Source: CBDTYW01 sp965364735
GTDB lineage: Bacteria; Actinomycetota; Nitriliruptoria; Nitriliruptorales; Nitriliruptoraceae
Direction: 5' to 3'
DNA: 15,737 nt
Assembly (NCBI GenBank): GCA_965364735.1
Contig: CBDTYW010000064.1
Location: 1 to 15,737, forward strand
The translations under genes and the position numbers were made by a program. The notes under the pieces were generated by a model that saw only the letters and a list, made by a program, of their open reading frames with translations, was not told the DNA's origin and did not search any database. Of the stretch, positions 7,191 through 15,325 are shown in pieces. Numbering within the stretch: the stretch's first letter is position 1; each line of letters begins with the position of its first letter.

Positions 7191-8210
7191 ATGTGGGAAG
7201 CCCTGATGGCGGGCGATGCGGCCGCGCTGCAGCTGGCGATCGCGAAGGATCCCACGGTCCTTCGGTCTGACGGTGATCATGCGGTGATGACGGCGGCAGT
7301 CCAGATCGCGCTGCACACGCGCGGCGACGGGCAGGGTCCCCTGAGCGACGAGCATCTGGCATGCCTCGGTGTTCTCGTCGATGCGGGCGCTGACCCCACC
7401 CGCGGCGACGGGCACGGGACCACCCCGATGCAGGCGGCCGTGCTCTGCGGGGCGACCGACGTCGTCGAGCTGCTGATCGATCGAGTCCGGGAGCTCTCGC
7501 GCGGCGAACCGGAGTCCCTCCGGCGACTCATGGTCGGTGGGCTGCTCGGTCAGGTGCACGGCACCCCGTTGGTGACGGCGCTCTTCTACGCCAACACCAC
7601 GCTTGCCAAGCGGCTCGCGCATGCAACCGGCGGCGCGCTCCCCGATGATCTGCGCACAGCGGCGGGGCTCGGCGACGATCTCGAACGCTTCGTCGACGAG
7701 GAGGGCCGGCTGCAGGTCTCCGCGCGGCCGATCGACCCGTTCTGCTTTCGTCCGCTCGAAGCGTTCGGCGAGCTCGCGCGCCCGCTCGAGCCGCAGCACA
7801 CGCTCGACCTCGCGCTGACGTACGCCGCGCGCAACGGCCAGCGCGACGCGATGGCCTGGCTGGTCGCGCACGGGGCCGACGTCAACGCGAACCCGTACCG
7901 CGGCACGTCGTTGCTCTGGGCGGTCTACGCCGATCAGGTGGAGGCAGCAGAGTGGCTGCTCGACCACGGCGCCGATCCCGATCTCCGCCATGACTTCGGC
8001 GGGATCGGGCACGGGGAAGCTGCGGTCGCGATGCACCTCGCAGCCCAGTACGGACAGCTTCGGGTTCTGCGGCTGCTGCTCGCGCGGGGCGCTGACCCGA
8101 CCATCCGTGACGGAGCGTTCAACGCGACGCCGCTGGAGTGGGCGGAGCACGAGGCCAACAGCCCACAGGCGGCGGCGATCCTGAAGATGTGGCTGCCCGG
8201 GGAGGCATGA
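7191..8210 (+). CDS. Ankyrin-repeat protein
   Basis: This is a predicted cytoplasmic protein-interaction scaffold of 339 residues without signal peptide or membrane segment. Ankyrin signatures include VLVDAGADP and TPMQAAVLCGATDVVELL in the N-terminal third. From about residue 205 on come AARNGQRDAMAWLVAHGADV, AVYADQVEAAEWLLDHGADP, HLAAQYGQLRVLRLLLARG and a closing NATPLEWAEHEA. The middle (about 110-200) is less repeat-like and may be degenerate repeats. The ATG at 7191 has GAGG almost touching it. ATG 7206 is an alternative with GGGAAG upstream, but the MWEALMAGDAAAL start resembles other ankyrin proteins. Its stop codon overlaps the region of the DUF3052 start, which implies co-translation. 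The binding partner is unknown; the next gene products are candidates. Confidence 0.85.
   Translation: MWEALMAGDAAALQLAIAKDPTVLRSDGDHAVMTAAVQIALHTRGDGQGPLSDEHLACLGVLVDAGADPTRGDGHGTTPMQAAVLCGATDVVELLIDRVRELSRGEPESLRRLMVGGLLGQVHGTPLVTALFYANTTLAKRLAHATGGALPDDLRTAAGLGDDLERFVDEEGRLQVSARPIDPFCFRPLEAFGELARPLEPQHTLDLALTYAARNGQRDAMAWLVAHGADVNANPYRGTSLLWAVYADQVEAAEWLLDHGADPDLRHDFGGIGHGEAAVAMHLAAQYGQLRVLRLLLARGADPTIRDGAFNATPLEWAEHEANSPQAAAILKMWLPGEA
8201..8205 (+). promoter_or_regulatory. Ribosome binding site deciding the DUF3052 start
   Basis: GGAGG inside the last codons of the ankyrin gene lies 7 bases before ATG 8213 but only 1 base before ATG 8207. The spacing favours 8213. Confidence 0.6.
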
Positions 8211-8212
8211 CG

Positions 8213-8659
8213 ATGGCGGGATACTCCGGCACACCGCTGGCGAAGAAGCTCGGCGTCCGCGCCGGGGACCGGGTGTTCCTGGACACCAACGGCCACCTCG
8301 AGGGCGCCGCCGCGCGATCGTTGGTGTTCGCCGCCGACGCGCCCGTGACGGCGAACGAGGTCCAGCTCCTGACGCGGCTCGCCAGCGATCTCGACGTGGC
8401 GGTCACCTTTCACATCTCGTCAACGGCGCTCCGAGCACGAGTGCGCCAGCTCCAGGACCGCATCACCGACGCCGGGATGCTCTGGATCGCGTGGCCGAAG
8501 CGGGCGAGCTCGGTCCCGACCGACATCACCGAGGACCGGCTCCGCGAGTGGTTCCTCCCCGACGGGCTCCTCGTCGACGTGAAGGTGTGCGCGATCGACG
8601 AGACCTGGTCCGGCCTCAAGTTCGTGATCCGCAAAGAACGCAGAGGCGACGCCCGATGA
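8213..8659 (+). CDS. DUF3052-family protein
   Basis: This is a small cytoplasmic protein (148 residues) of unknown function. It opens with MAGYSGTPLAKKLGV and carries WIAWPK (91-96), TDITEDRLRE and VDVKVCAIDETWSGLKFVIR near the end, which I recall as the conserved core of DUF3052 proteins. The central part is a Rossmann-like alternation in which a strand is followed by a helix predicting differences between partners (LLTRLASDLDVAVTFHI). The start at 8213 is preferred on ribosome-binding-site spacing; ATG 8207, overlapping the ankyrin TGA as ATGA, would add two residues. Its own TGA overlaps the next gene's ATG (ATGA, 8656-8659), so it is translationally coupled on one or both sides. The family assignment is from memory of motifs. 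No enzymatic function can be assigned. Confidence 0.75.
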   Translation: MAGYSGTPLAKKLGVRAGDRVFLDTNGHLEGAAARSLVFAADAPVTANEVQLLTRLASDLDVAVTFHISSTALRARVRQLQDRITDAGMLWIAWPKRASSVPTDITEDRLREWFLPDGLLVDVKVCAIDETWSGLKFVIRKERRGDAR

Positions 8660-10644
8660 GACACGCCCGTCAACAGCTCACCGCGTTCCTCGCGGCGATC
8701 GCCATCGCGACGTCGCTCGGCGTCAGCACGGCCACCGCCCAGACCATGTCGACCGGTGAGGCGCCCGGCGGGGTCGGTCCGTTCACGTGGACGATCGAGC
8801 CGGTGGTTGTCCCGGTGGTCAACGGGCCGGACGACGAGTTCACGGTCGACATCTCGGTGAACCTGTACGTCCCCGACGGGGCGTCGTCGACCAACCAGAT
8901 GCCGTCGCTGCTCACCACGCACGGCTTCGGCAACAGCAAGGAGTCCAACGAGCAGCTCGCGAACTCCGCGTACTTCGCCTCACACGGCTACGTCGTGGCC
9001 AGCTATGACTCGCAGGGCTTCGGCGACTCGACCGGATGCATCGGGCTCAACAACCTCGTCCACGACGTCAAGAGCGCCCGTGCGGTCATCGACATGCTCG
9101 CCGGGCGACCGGAAGTCGCGCAGGAGGCACCGAACGACCCGCGGGTCGGCATGGTCGGTGGTTCGTACGGCGGCGGCCAGCAGGGTGTCGTCGCGGCGAC
9201 GGATCCGCGGCTCGATGCGCTCGCCGTCGGCCGGACGTGGAACCGGCTCGGCTACTCGCTCGTCCCGAACAACTGGGTCGTCGACACCTCGGATCCGTGG
9301 GACCTGACACAGATCGTCCAAGGCGTCTTCAAGCAGGAGTGGACGACGGCGCTGTTCGGGTTCGGCACGGCCCAGCCCGCCCTCGGCAACGGTGGCTGTG
9401 ACCCGATCACCCAGCAGACGCTGTTCCCGGGTGCGGTTCCGTGCAGCGGGTTCATCCCGCAGGTCTGCGAGATCTTCCTGGGCCTGACCGCCACCGGCGA
9501 CTCGAACGCGGACATGCGCGCGTTGACGGACACGTCGTCGGTGTCGTCCTTCATCGACGACGTCACGGCTCCCACGCTGCTGCTCCAGGGCCAGCCCGAC
9601 ACCATCTTCAACACGATCGACGCGACCGCGACGTACCGAGGGCTGCGTGACCGAGGCGTCCCGGCCGCGATGATCTGGCACTCGTCCGGACACGGTGGCT
9701 ACCTGCCCAGGCCCGGCGACGGCGAGGCCTACAACGGCGTGTTCGACGACTCGCCCGAGTCACAGGCCGAGTTCTCGACCGCGTACCTGCCGCGCCGGAC
9801 GCTGGCATGGTTCGACCGCTGGGTTCGCGGCGACGTCACGGTCGACGTCGGTCCGCCGTTCGCGTACTTCCGCGACTGGGTCGACTACGACCCCGCGACG
9901 AACGGTGGGAGCGCGTCCGAGGCGTACGGCGTTGCTGCGGACTTCCCCGTGCCGGGGATCGAGGTCCTCACCTTGGCGCTCGACCCCTCCGGTCTCGTGT
10001 CGCCGGAGTCAGCGACGACCGGCGCACTGCAGGTGCTGAACCCGGCAGGCGGCGTCCCGGCTGCCTACTCGGAGACGTCGAACTTCCAGGCGCCCGGCCA
10101 GCCGTTCGCGAACGTGGCCCCGACCGAGATCGACGGTCAGCACGTGAGCTTCGACACGCCACCGTTCGTCGACGACACCGTCCTCGTCGGGATGCCCGAG
10201 GTCACGACGACCGTCTCCTCGGTGCTCGGTCTCGACGCGCGGTTCTTCGCGAAGCTCTACGACGTCGCCCCGGACGGTTCGACCACCTTGATCCGACGGA
10301 TGGTTGCGCCGGTGCGGATCCCGGCGTCCGTCGTCGGCACGGAGGTGACCTTCCGGCTGGTCGGGCTCGCCCACCAGTTCGAGGCCGGGCACCTCGCCCG
10401 GCTCGTCCTCGCGACGACCGACGCGGCCTACTACAACTCGCGTGTCGCGGACGTCATCACGTTCGCGACGGGGCCCGCGACGCGGTTCACGCTGCCGGTG
10501 CTGCCGTTGTCAGCCCCGAAGCCTGCCCCGGAGCCCGAGCCGACCCCGGAGCCCTCACCAGCGCCGCTCCCGGCCACCGGTGGGGGGCTGGCGGCTCTCG
10601 CGATGCTTGCGACGGGCGTCGCGATGGCCGGACGACGCCGCTGA
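8656..10644 (+). CDS. Secreted CocE/NonD-type (peptidase S15-like) alpha/beta hydrolase with LPATGG sorting signal
   Basis: This is a predicted surface serine hydrolase, esterase or X-Pro dipeptidyl-peptidase-like; the substrate is unknown. The ATG at 8656 overlaps the DUF3052 stop (ATGA), has AGAGG about 9 bases upstream, and yields a signal peptide cleaved at ATA-Q (residue 28/29). In-frame sequence before it belongs to the DUF3052 gene in another frame. Domains: an alpha/beta-hydrolase core about 45-390 with THGFGNSKE, the nucleophile elbow GGSYGGG (Ser170), Asp315 in QGQPDTI and His346 in SSGHGGY. A C-terminal jelly-roll domain of the S15 type (about 440-605) ends in AGHLARLVLATTDAAYY. 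A Pro-Glu linker, LPATG (638-642), a hydrophobic segment and AGRRR complete 662 residues. The triad looks intact. The anchor is nearly identical in layout to that of the M14 protein upstream. Confidence 0.88.
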   Translation: MRHARQQLTAFLAAIAIATSLGVSTATAQTMSTGEAPGGVGPFTWTIEPVVVPVVNGPDDEFTVDISVNLYVPDGASSTNQMPSLLTTHGFGNSKESNEQLANSAYFASHGYVVASYDSQGFGDSTGCIGLNNLVHDVKSARAVIDMLAGRPEVAQEAPNDPRVGMVGGSYGGGQQGVVAATDPRLDALAVGRTWNRLGYSLVPNNWVVDTSDPWDLTQIVQGVFKQEWTTALFGFGTAQPALGNGGCDPITQQTLFPGAVPCSGFIPQVCEIFLGLTATGDSNADMRALTDTSSVSSFIDDVTAPTLLLQGQPDTIFNTIDATATYRGLRDRGVPAAMIWHSSGHGGYLPRPGDGEAYNGVFDDSPESQAEFSTAYLPRRTLAWFDRWVRGDVTVDVGPPFAYFRDWVDYDPATNGGSASEAYGVAADFPVPGIEVLTLALDPSGLVSPESATTGALQVLNPAGGVPAAYSETSNFQAPGQPFANVAPTEIDGQHVSFDTPPFVDDTVLVGMPEVTTTVSSVLGLDARFFAKLYDVAPDGSTTLIRRMVAPVRIPASVVGTEVTFRLVGLAHQFEAGHLARLVLATTDAAYYNSRVADVITFATGPATRFTLPVLPLSAPKPAPEPEPTPEPSPAPLPATGGGLAALAMLATGVAMAGRRR

Positions 10645-10723
10645 GACGACGCGCACCTTGCGGCTGCCTCAAGTCCGCGCGCGTCGGCTTCAGGATCGCG
10701 CCAAGCGTGTCGATGGCCAGTGC

Positions 10724-12652
10724 ATGGCCACCTCCCCGCTCCAGCGCATCCCGCTCGTCCCGCGACGGTGGCGTCCGTTGTTGTCCGCAGCAGCCCTGAT
10801 TGGCCACGGGCTGCTCGTGCTGTGCCTGGCGTGGGCCGTGTGGGCCTGGCGCCAGTCTCCCGACGAGCTGCCCGTCGTGCCGCTCGGGATGCTCGCCGGA
10901 GGACTGATGGCGGGTGGCTCGGCCATCTTCCGTCGGAGGATCGGACTCGCAGCCGCACGACGCGGCGATCTGCTGAACCTGCTGCCGGGCGAGCCCGTGG
11001 TCGGCGTCGATGCCCGGGGGCGGGTCACCTTCGGGAGCTTGCGCTTCGGCGAGCTGCTCGGCGATCTCGAGCAGACCTACATCGGGCGCCCGATGGTTGA
11101 GCTCCTGCAGCCCGAGGTCGGCGGCGAGCCCGCCCCGGACCTCACGGCCTGGTGGCAGCATGAGGGACATCTGTCCTTCGAGATCGGTGGGCGTCGTTTC
11201 GCCGTCGAGGCCGACGTCAACGTCCTGACCCGCCCGCTCACGCGGACCGAGTTCCTCGTCTCGTTCCGCGACGACACGCTGCGCCGCAACTACGAGCAGC
11301 GCATGGAACGGCTGGCGCTGACCGACCCGTTGACCGGGCTCGCCAACCGGCACAGCCTCGACGACCACCTGCGTGCCGGCCTCGCACGGCTCGAGCGAGC
11401 GCCGCGGCTGCTCGGGGTCCTCTACGCCGACCTGGATCGCTTCAAGGCCGTCAACGACTCGCTCGGACACGACGTCGGCGACAAGCTCCTCGTCGAGGTG
11501 GCGAACCGTATCCGCGAGCAGGTCCGCGGCGGCGACATCGTCGGGCGCATCGGTGGAGATGAGTTCGTCGTGCTCTGCCCCGAGCTCGAGGGTGCCGAGC
11601 AGGCGACCGTGATCGCGGAGCGGATCATCGAGGCGGTGTCCGCCCCGATCCGCATCGACGAGCACGAGGTCGCCGTCGGGATCAGCGTCGGCATCCGGCT
11701 CACCGACAGCGCGCACACCAAGCCGAGCGAGCTGCTGCGTGATGCGGACGCTGCCCTCTACGCGTCCAAGTCGCTCGGTGGACAGGCGACGACGTTCGAC
11801 GACTCCCTTGCGCGCAGCGTCGGCGACCGGTTCGAGCTCGAGAGCGACCTGCGGATCGCCATCCGGGCCGGCGAGATCGACGTGCACTTCCAGCCGCACG
11901 TCACGCTCAAGACCGGTGAGGTCACCGGGTTCGAGGCGCTCGCGCGCTGGACCCATGCGACCAAGGGCAACATCACCCCCGACCGCTTCATCCCGGTCGC
12001 GGAGGAGACCGGGATGATCGCTGATCTCGGCGCGCTCGTGCTCATCCGATCCATGGATCAGCTCGCCCTCTGGCACGCCGAGCGTCCGGACCTGCGGCTG
12101 CAGATGTCGGTGAACGTCTCGGCGCTGCAGCTGCGTGACCGCAACTTCGTTCCGCTCGTCGCCGGCGTCCTGCACGACACGGGCCTCGAGCCGAGCCAGC
12201 TCGTCCTGGAGCTCACCGAGTCGGTCCTGCTCGACACGGTCCAGGGTGGCGACGAGGCGCTGCGGCGCCTCGATGCCCTCGGGGTTCGCCTGGCCGTCGA
12301 TGACTTCGGCACCGGCTACTCCTCGCTCGCGCTCCTCCGGACGCTGCCGATCGACATCGTGAAGATCGACCGGGCGTTCGTCACCCCGATGCCGAAGGAC
12401 GCCAAGCACAAGAAGCTCGTGGGCGCGATCATCGCGATGACCCACGCGCTCGGCAAGGAAGCGATCGCGGAGGGCGTCGAGAACGAGGACGAGCGCGGCA
12501 TCCTCGACAGTCTCGGATGCGACCGTTATCAGGGCTACCTGCACACGCGGCCCAGCCCGGCCTCCCAGCTCGCTCACCTCATCACGTCCGCGCCGGACTC
12601 TCGGACGACGCCAGGCGGGACCGACCGTCGTCCGCAGACCGCCAACGCGTAG
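10724..12652 (+). CDS. Membrane-tethered PAS-GGDEF-EAL protein (cyclic-di-GMP synthesis and breakdown)
   Basis: This is a bifunctional-type signalling protein, 642 residues from ATG 10724. No good ribosome binding site is seen; this ATG best precedes the Arg-flanked first helix. Two membrane helices (about 19-42 and 50-69) are joined by an 8-residue external loop. A cytoplasmic PAS-like domain follows (about 85-185, with PVVGVDARGRVTFG and FLVSFRDDTLRRNYEQR). The GGDEF domain (about 197-360) begins LTDPLTGLANR. It has GGDEF at 277-281 and the inhibitory I-site RGGD at 268-271, five residues before it. The EAL domain (about 375-615) has EAL at 404-406, MSVNVS, ELTES, DDFGTGYSS (526-534), VKIDR, EGVEN and YQGY, so the phosphodiesterase metal and substrate residues look complete. 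It follows the S15 gene after 79 bases with no terminator. Confidence 0.95.
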   Translation: MATSPLQRIPLVPRRWRPLLSAAALIGHGLLVLCLAWAVWAWRQSPDELPVVPLGMLAGGLMAGGSAIFRRRIGLAAARRGDLLNLLPGEPVVGVDARGRVTFGSLRFGELLGDLEQTYIGRPMVELLQPEVGGEPAPDLTAWWQHEGHLSFEIGGRRFAVEADVNVLTRPLTRTEFLVSFRDDTLRRNYEQRMERLALTDPLTGLANRHSLDDHLRAGLARLERAPRLLGVLYADLDRFKAVNDSLGHDVGDKLLVEVANRIREQVRGGDIVGRIGGDEFVVLCPELEGAEQATVIAERIIEAVSAPIRIDEHEVAVGISVGIRLTDSAHTKPSELLRDADAALYASKSLGGQATTFDDSLARSVGDRFELESDLRIAIRAGEIDVHFQPHVTLKTGEVTGFEALARWTHATKGNITPDRFIPVAEETGMIADLGALVLIRSMDQLALWHAERPDLRLQMSVNVSALQLRDRNFVPLVAGVLHDTGLEPSQLVLELTESVLLDTVQGGDEALRRLDALGVRLAVDDFGTGYSSLALLRTLPIDIVKIDRAFVTPMPKDAKHKKLVGAIIAMTHALGKEAIAEGVENEDERGILDSLGCDRYQGYLHTRPSPASQLAHLITSAPDSRTTPGGTDRRPQTANA

Positions 12653-12655
12653 GAT
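12650..12655 (+). promoter_or_regulatory. Candidate -10 element for valS
   Basis: TAGGAT overlaps the TAG stop codon of the GGDEF-EAL gene and lies 36 bases before the valS GTG. The leader would be about 30 bases, too short for a T-box. The -35 is unclear. Confidence 0.35.
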
Positions 12656-12691
12656 CGCGGGCCAACAGCGCCCTCGAACCGAGCCGACAAC

Positions 12692-15325
12692 GTGACTGAA
12701 CTGGCCAAGGCCTACGAGCCGTCCGCCCACGAGTCCGAGCTGTACGCCGACTGGATGTCGTCGGGCTGCTTCCACGCGGAGGCCGACGCGCCGGGTGAGC
12801 CGTTCTCGATCGTCATCCCGCCACCGAACGTCACCGGTTCGCTGCACGTCGGGCACGCGCTCGACAACACGATCCAGGACGTCCTGGTCCGACGTGCCCG
12901 CATGCAGGGCAAGAACGCCGTGTGGGTCCCGGGGACGGACCACGCAGGCATCGCCACCCAGATGGTCGTGGAGAAGCAGCTGGCCGCCGAGGGCCTGACG
13001 CGACACGATCTCGGCCGCGAAGCCTTCCTCGAGCGCGTGTGGTCGTGGCGCGAGGAGTCCGGCGGCGTCATCCTCGACCAGCTCAAGCAGCTCGGCTGCT
13101 CGTGTGACTGGGAGCGCGAGGCGTTCACCTTCGACGAGCCGCGCAACGTCGCGGTCGAGAAGGTCTTCATCGACCTCTACGAGCAGGGCCTGATCTACCG
13201 CGGCAACCGGCTCATCAACTGGGACCCGGTGCTCAACACGGCGCTGTCGGACATCGAGGTCGAGCACGAGGAGGTCCAGGGCGAGCTGCTGTCGTTCCGC
13301 TACCCCTTCGCCGACGACGCCTCCTCCGGGATCGTCGTCGCGACCACCCGCGCCGAGACGATGCTCGGCGACACCGCGATCGCCGTGCACCCGGACGACG
13401 AGCGCTACGCCGAGATCATCGGCCGCGAGGTCCGACACCCCTTCCAGGACCGCACCATCCCGGTCATCGCCGACTCCTACGTCGACCCGGAGTTCGGCTC
13501 GGGCGCCGTCAAGATCACGCCCGCCCACGACCCGAACGACTACGCGATCGGCCAGCGTCACGACCTCCCGATGATCAACATCATGGAGCTCGACGCGACG
13601 ATCAACGCCAACGGTGGCGAGGGCTACGTCGGCCTCGACCGCTTCGCCGCGCGCCGCAAGGTCCGCGACGACCTGGACGCCGCAGGTCTGCTCGTCAAGG
13701 TCGAGCCGCACGTCCACCAGGTCGGGCACTCGTCGCGCTCCAAGGCCGCGATCGAGCCGATGCTCAGCGACCAGTGGTTCGTGAAGGTCGCCCCGCTCGC
13801 CGAGAAGGCGCTGGACTCCGTCGAGCAGGGCCGCGTCCGGTTCGAGCCGCCGCGCTTCACGAAGCCGTTCGTCGGCTGGCTCGAGAACCTGCACGACTGG
13901 TGCATCTCACGCCAGCTCTGGTGGGGCCACCGCATCCCGGCGTGGTACTCGTCGGACGGTGAGATCAAGGTCCAGTCCGACTCGCCCGGCGAGGGTTGGA
14001 CCCAGGACGAGGACGTCCTCGACACCTGGTTCTCGTCCCAGCTCTGGCCGTTCGTGGTGTTCGGCTGGCCGGAGAAGACCCCGGATCTCGAGAAGTGGTT
14101 CCCGACCTCGGTCCTGGTCACCGGCTACGACATCAACACGTTCTGGGTCAGCCGCATGCTGATGATCAGCGAGTGGTTCCTCGACGTCTCGCCGTTCGAG
14201 GTGGTGCACAACCACGGTCTCGTCCGCGACGAGAACGGCAAGAAGATGTCGAAGTCGTTCGGCAACGTCATCGACCCGCTCGACCTCATCGCCGAGTTCG
14301 GCGCCGACGCCACGCGCTTCGCGCTGCTGCGCTCCTCCTCCAACGGATCGGACGTCCCGCTCGCTCGCGACTGGGTCGACGGCGAGAAGCGCTTCGCGAA
14401 CAAGCTCTGGTCGATGGTCCGCTTCGCCCTCGGTGTGATCGGTGACGACGCTCCCGCCGTCGTCGCGTCAGGGCTGCCAGCCGCGTCCGAGCTCGCGCTC
14501 GAGGACCGCTGGATCCTGTCGCGCTGGGAGCACACCCTCGCCACGACCGACGCCGCGTGTGAGGCCTTCGACTGGGCGACCGCCTGCCGGACGCTGCGCG
14601 CCTTCGCATGGGACGATCTCGCCGACTGGTACCTCGAGTCGATCAAGCCGCGCGTGTACGGCGACGACGACGCGTCGCGCGAAGCCGCCACGCGCGTCCT
14701 CGCGACGGTGCTCGACCAGCTGCTCCGGACGCTGCACCCGCTCATCCCGTTCGTCACCGAGACCCTGTGGCGCGCGCTGACCGGCTCGACCGGCGGCACG
14801 GCGTCGCTGATGCTGGCGTCATGGCCGACGTCGATCGCGTCCACGGACGCCGACGCGGAAGCGGGCTTCGCCGCGGTTCAGGAATGCGTGGGGGCGCTCA
14901 ACCGCTTCCGCTCGCAGAACTCGATCTCCCCGTCCAAGCGCTTCGACGTCGTCGTCACCGGCGAGCACGCCGACGTGATCGCGGCGAACGTCGCGATGGT
15001 CGCGGGGCTGGCGACGTTGTCCGGCATCGAGGTCGTCGCCGAGCTGACCGACGAGGCGGGGCGCTCCACGATCCCGTTCACCGGCGGCACCGCGCAGGTC
15101 GACCTCACCGGCCTGATCGACGTCGACGCAGAGGTCGCGCGCCTGACGAAGGAGCTCGAGAAGGCCGGCGGCGAGATCGGCCGGCTCGAGGGCAAGCTCG
15201 GCAACGCCGGGTTCGTCGCGAACGCCCCGGAGGCGGTCGTCGACAAGGAGCGCGCGAAGCTCGCTGACTGGCAGCGTCGTCGCGTCGAGATCGACGAGCA
15301 GATCACCGCCCTGCGATCGATGTGA
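12692..15325 (+). CDS. valS: Valyl-tRNA synthetase
   Basis: This class I aminoacyl-tRNA synthetase charges tRNA-Val and hydrolyses misacylated Thr-tRNA-Val. It starts at GTG 12692. The first residues (TELAKAYEPSAHE) align with the usual bacterial ValRS start, although no strong ribosome binding site is visible. The 877 residues contain PPNVTGSLHVGHAL with the HIGH-type motif HVGH at 52-55, and the editing (CP1) domain with ATTRAETMLGDTAIAVHP. The ValRS catalytic segment ISRQLWWGHRIPAWY (about 405-418) and KMSKS at 518-522 follow. A helical anticodon-binding domain spans about 610-760, and a C-terminal coiled-coil arm lies at about 815-877 (EVARLTKELEKAGGEIGRLE). Length and order are normal for the family. 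Its TGA overlaps the next gene's ATG by one base. Confidence 0.98.
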   Translation: MTELAKAYEPSAHESELYADWMSSGCFHAEADAPGEPFSIVIPPPNVTGSLHVGHALDNTIQDVLVRRARMQGKNAVWVPGTDHAGIATQMVVEKQLAAEGLTRHDLGREAFLERVWSWREESGGVILDQLKQLGCSCDWEREAFTFDEPRNVAVEKVFIDLYEQGLIYRGNRLINWDPVLNTALSDIEVEHEEVQGELLSFRYPFADDASSGIVVATTRAETMLGDTAIAVHPDDERYAEIIGREVRHPFQDRTIPVIADSYVDPEFGSGAVKITPAHDPNDYAIGQRHDLPMINIMELDATINANGGEGYVGLDRFAARRKVRDDLDAAGLLVKVEPHVHQVGHSSRSKAAIEPMLSDQWFVKVAPLAEKALDSVEQGRVRFEPPRFTKPFVGWLENLHDWCISRQLWWGHRIPAWYSSDGEIKVQSDSPGEGWTQDEDVLDTWFSSQLWPFVVFGWPEKTPDLEKWFPTSVLVTGYDINTFWVSRMLMISEWFLDVSPFEVVHNHGLVRDENGKKMSKSFGNVIDPLDLIAEFGADATRFALLRSSSNGSDVPLARDWVDGEKRFANKLWSMVRFALGVIGDDAPAVVASGLPAASELALEDRWILSRWEHTLATTDAACEAFDWATACRTLRAFAWDDLADWYLESIKPRVYGDDDASREAATRVLATVLDQLLRTLHPLIPFVTETLWRALTGSTGGTASLMLASWPTSIASTDADAEAGFAAVQECVGALNRFRSQNSISPSKRFDVVVTGEHADVIAANVAMVAGLATLSGIEVVAELTDEAGRSTIPFTGGTAQVDLTGLIDVDAEVARLTKELEKAGGEIGRLEGKLGNAGFVANAPEAVVDKERAKLADWQRRRVEIDEQITALRSM

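Noticed and set aside
12656..12691. T-box riboswitch before valS
   Set aside because: Only about 37 bases separate the candidate promoter from the start codon, far too short for a T-box leader, and no terminator hairpin is present.
10487..13894. A 1135-codon minus-strand open frame
   Set aside because: It lies opposite the clear GGDEF-EAL gene and part of valS. Its protein is Val/Asp/Arg/Leu-rich without domains, as expected of the complement of GC-ending codons.
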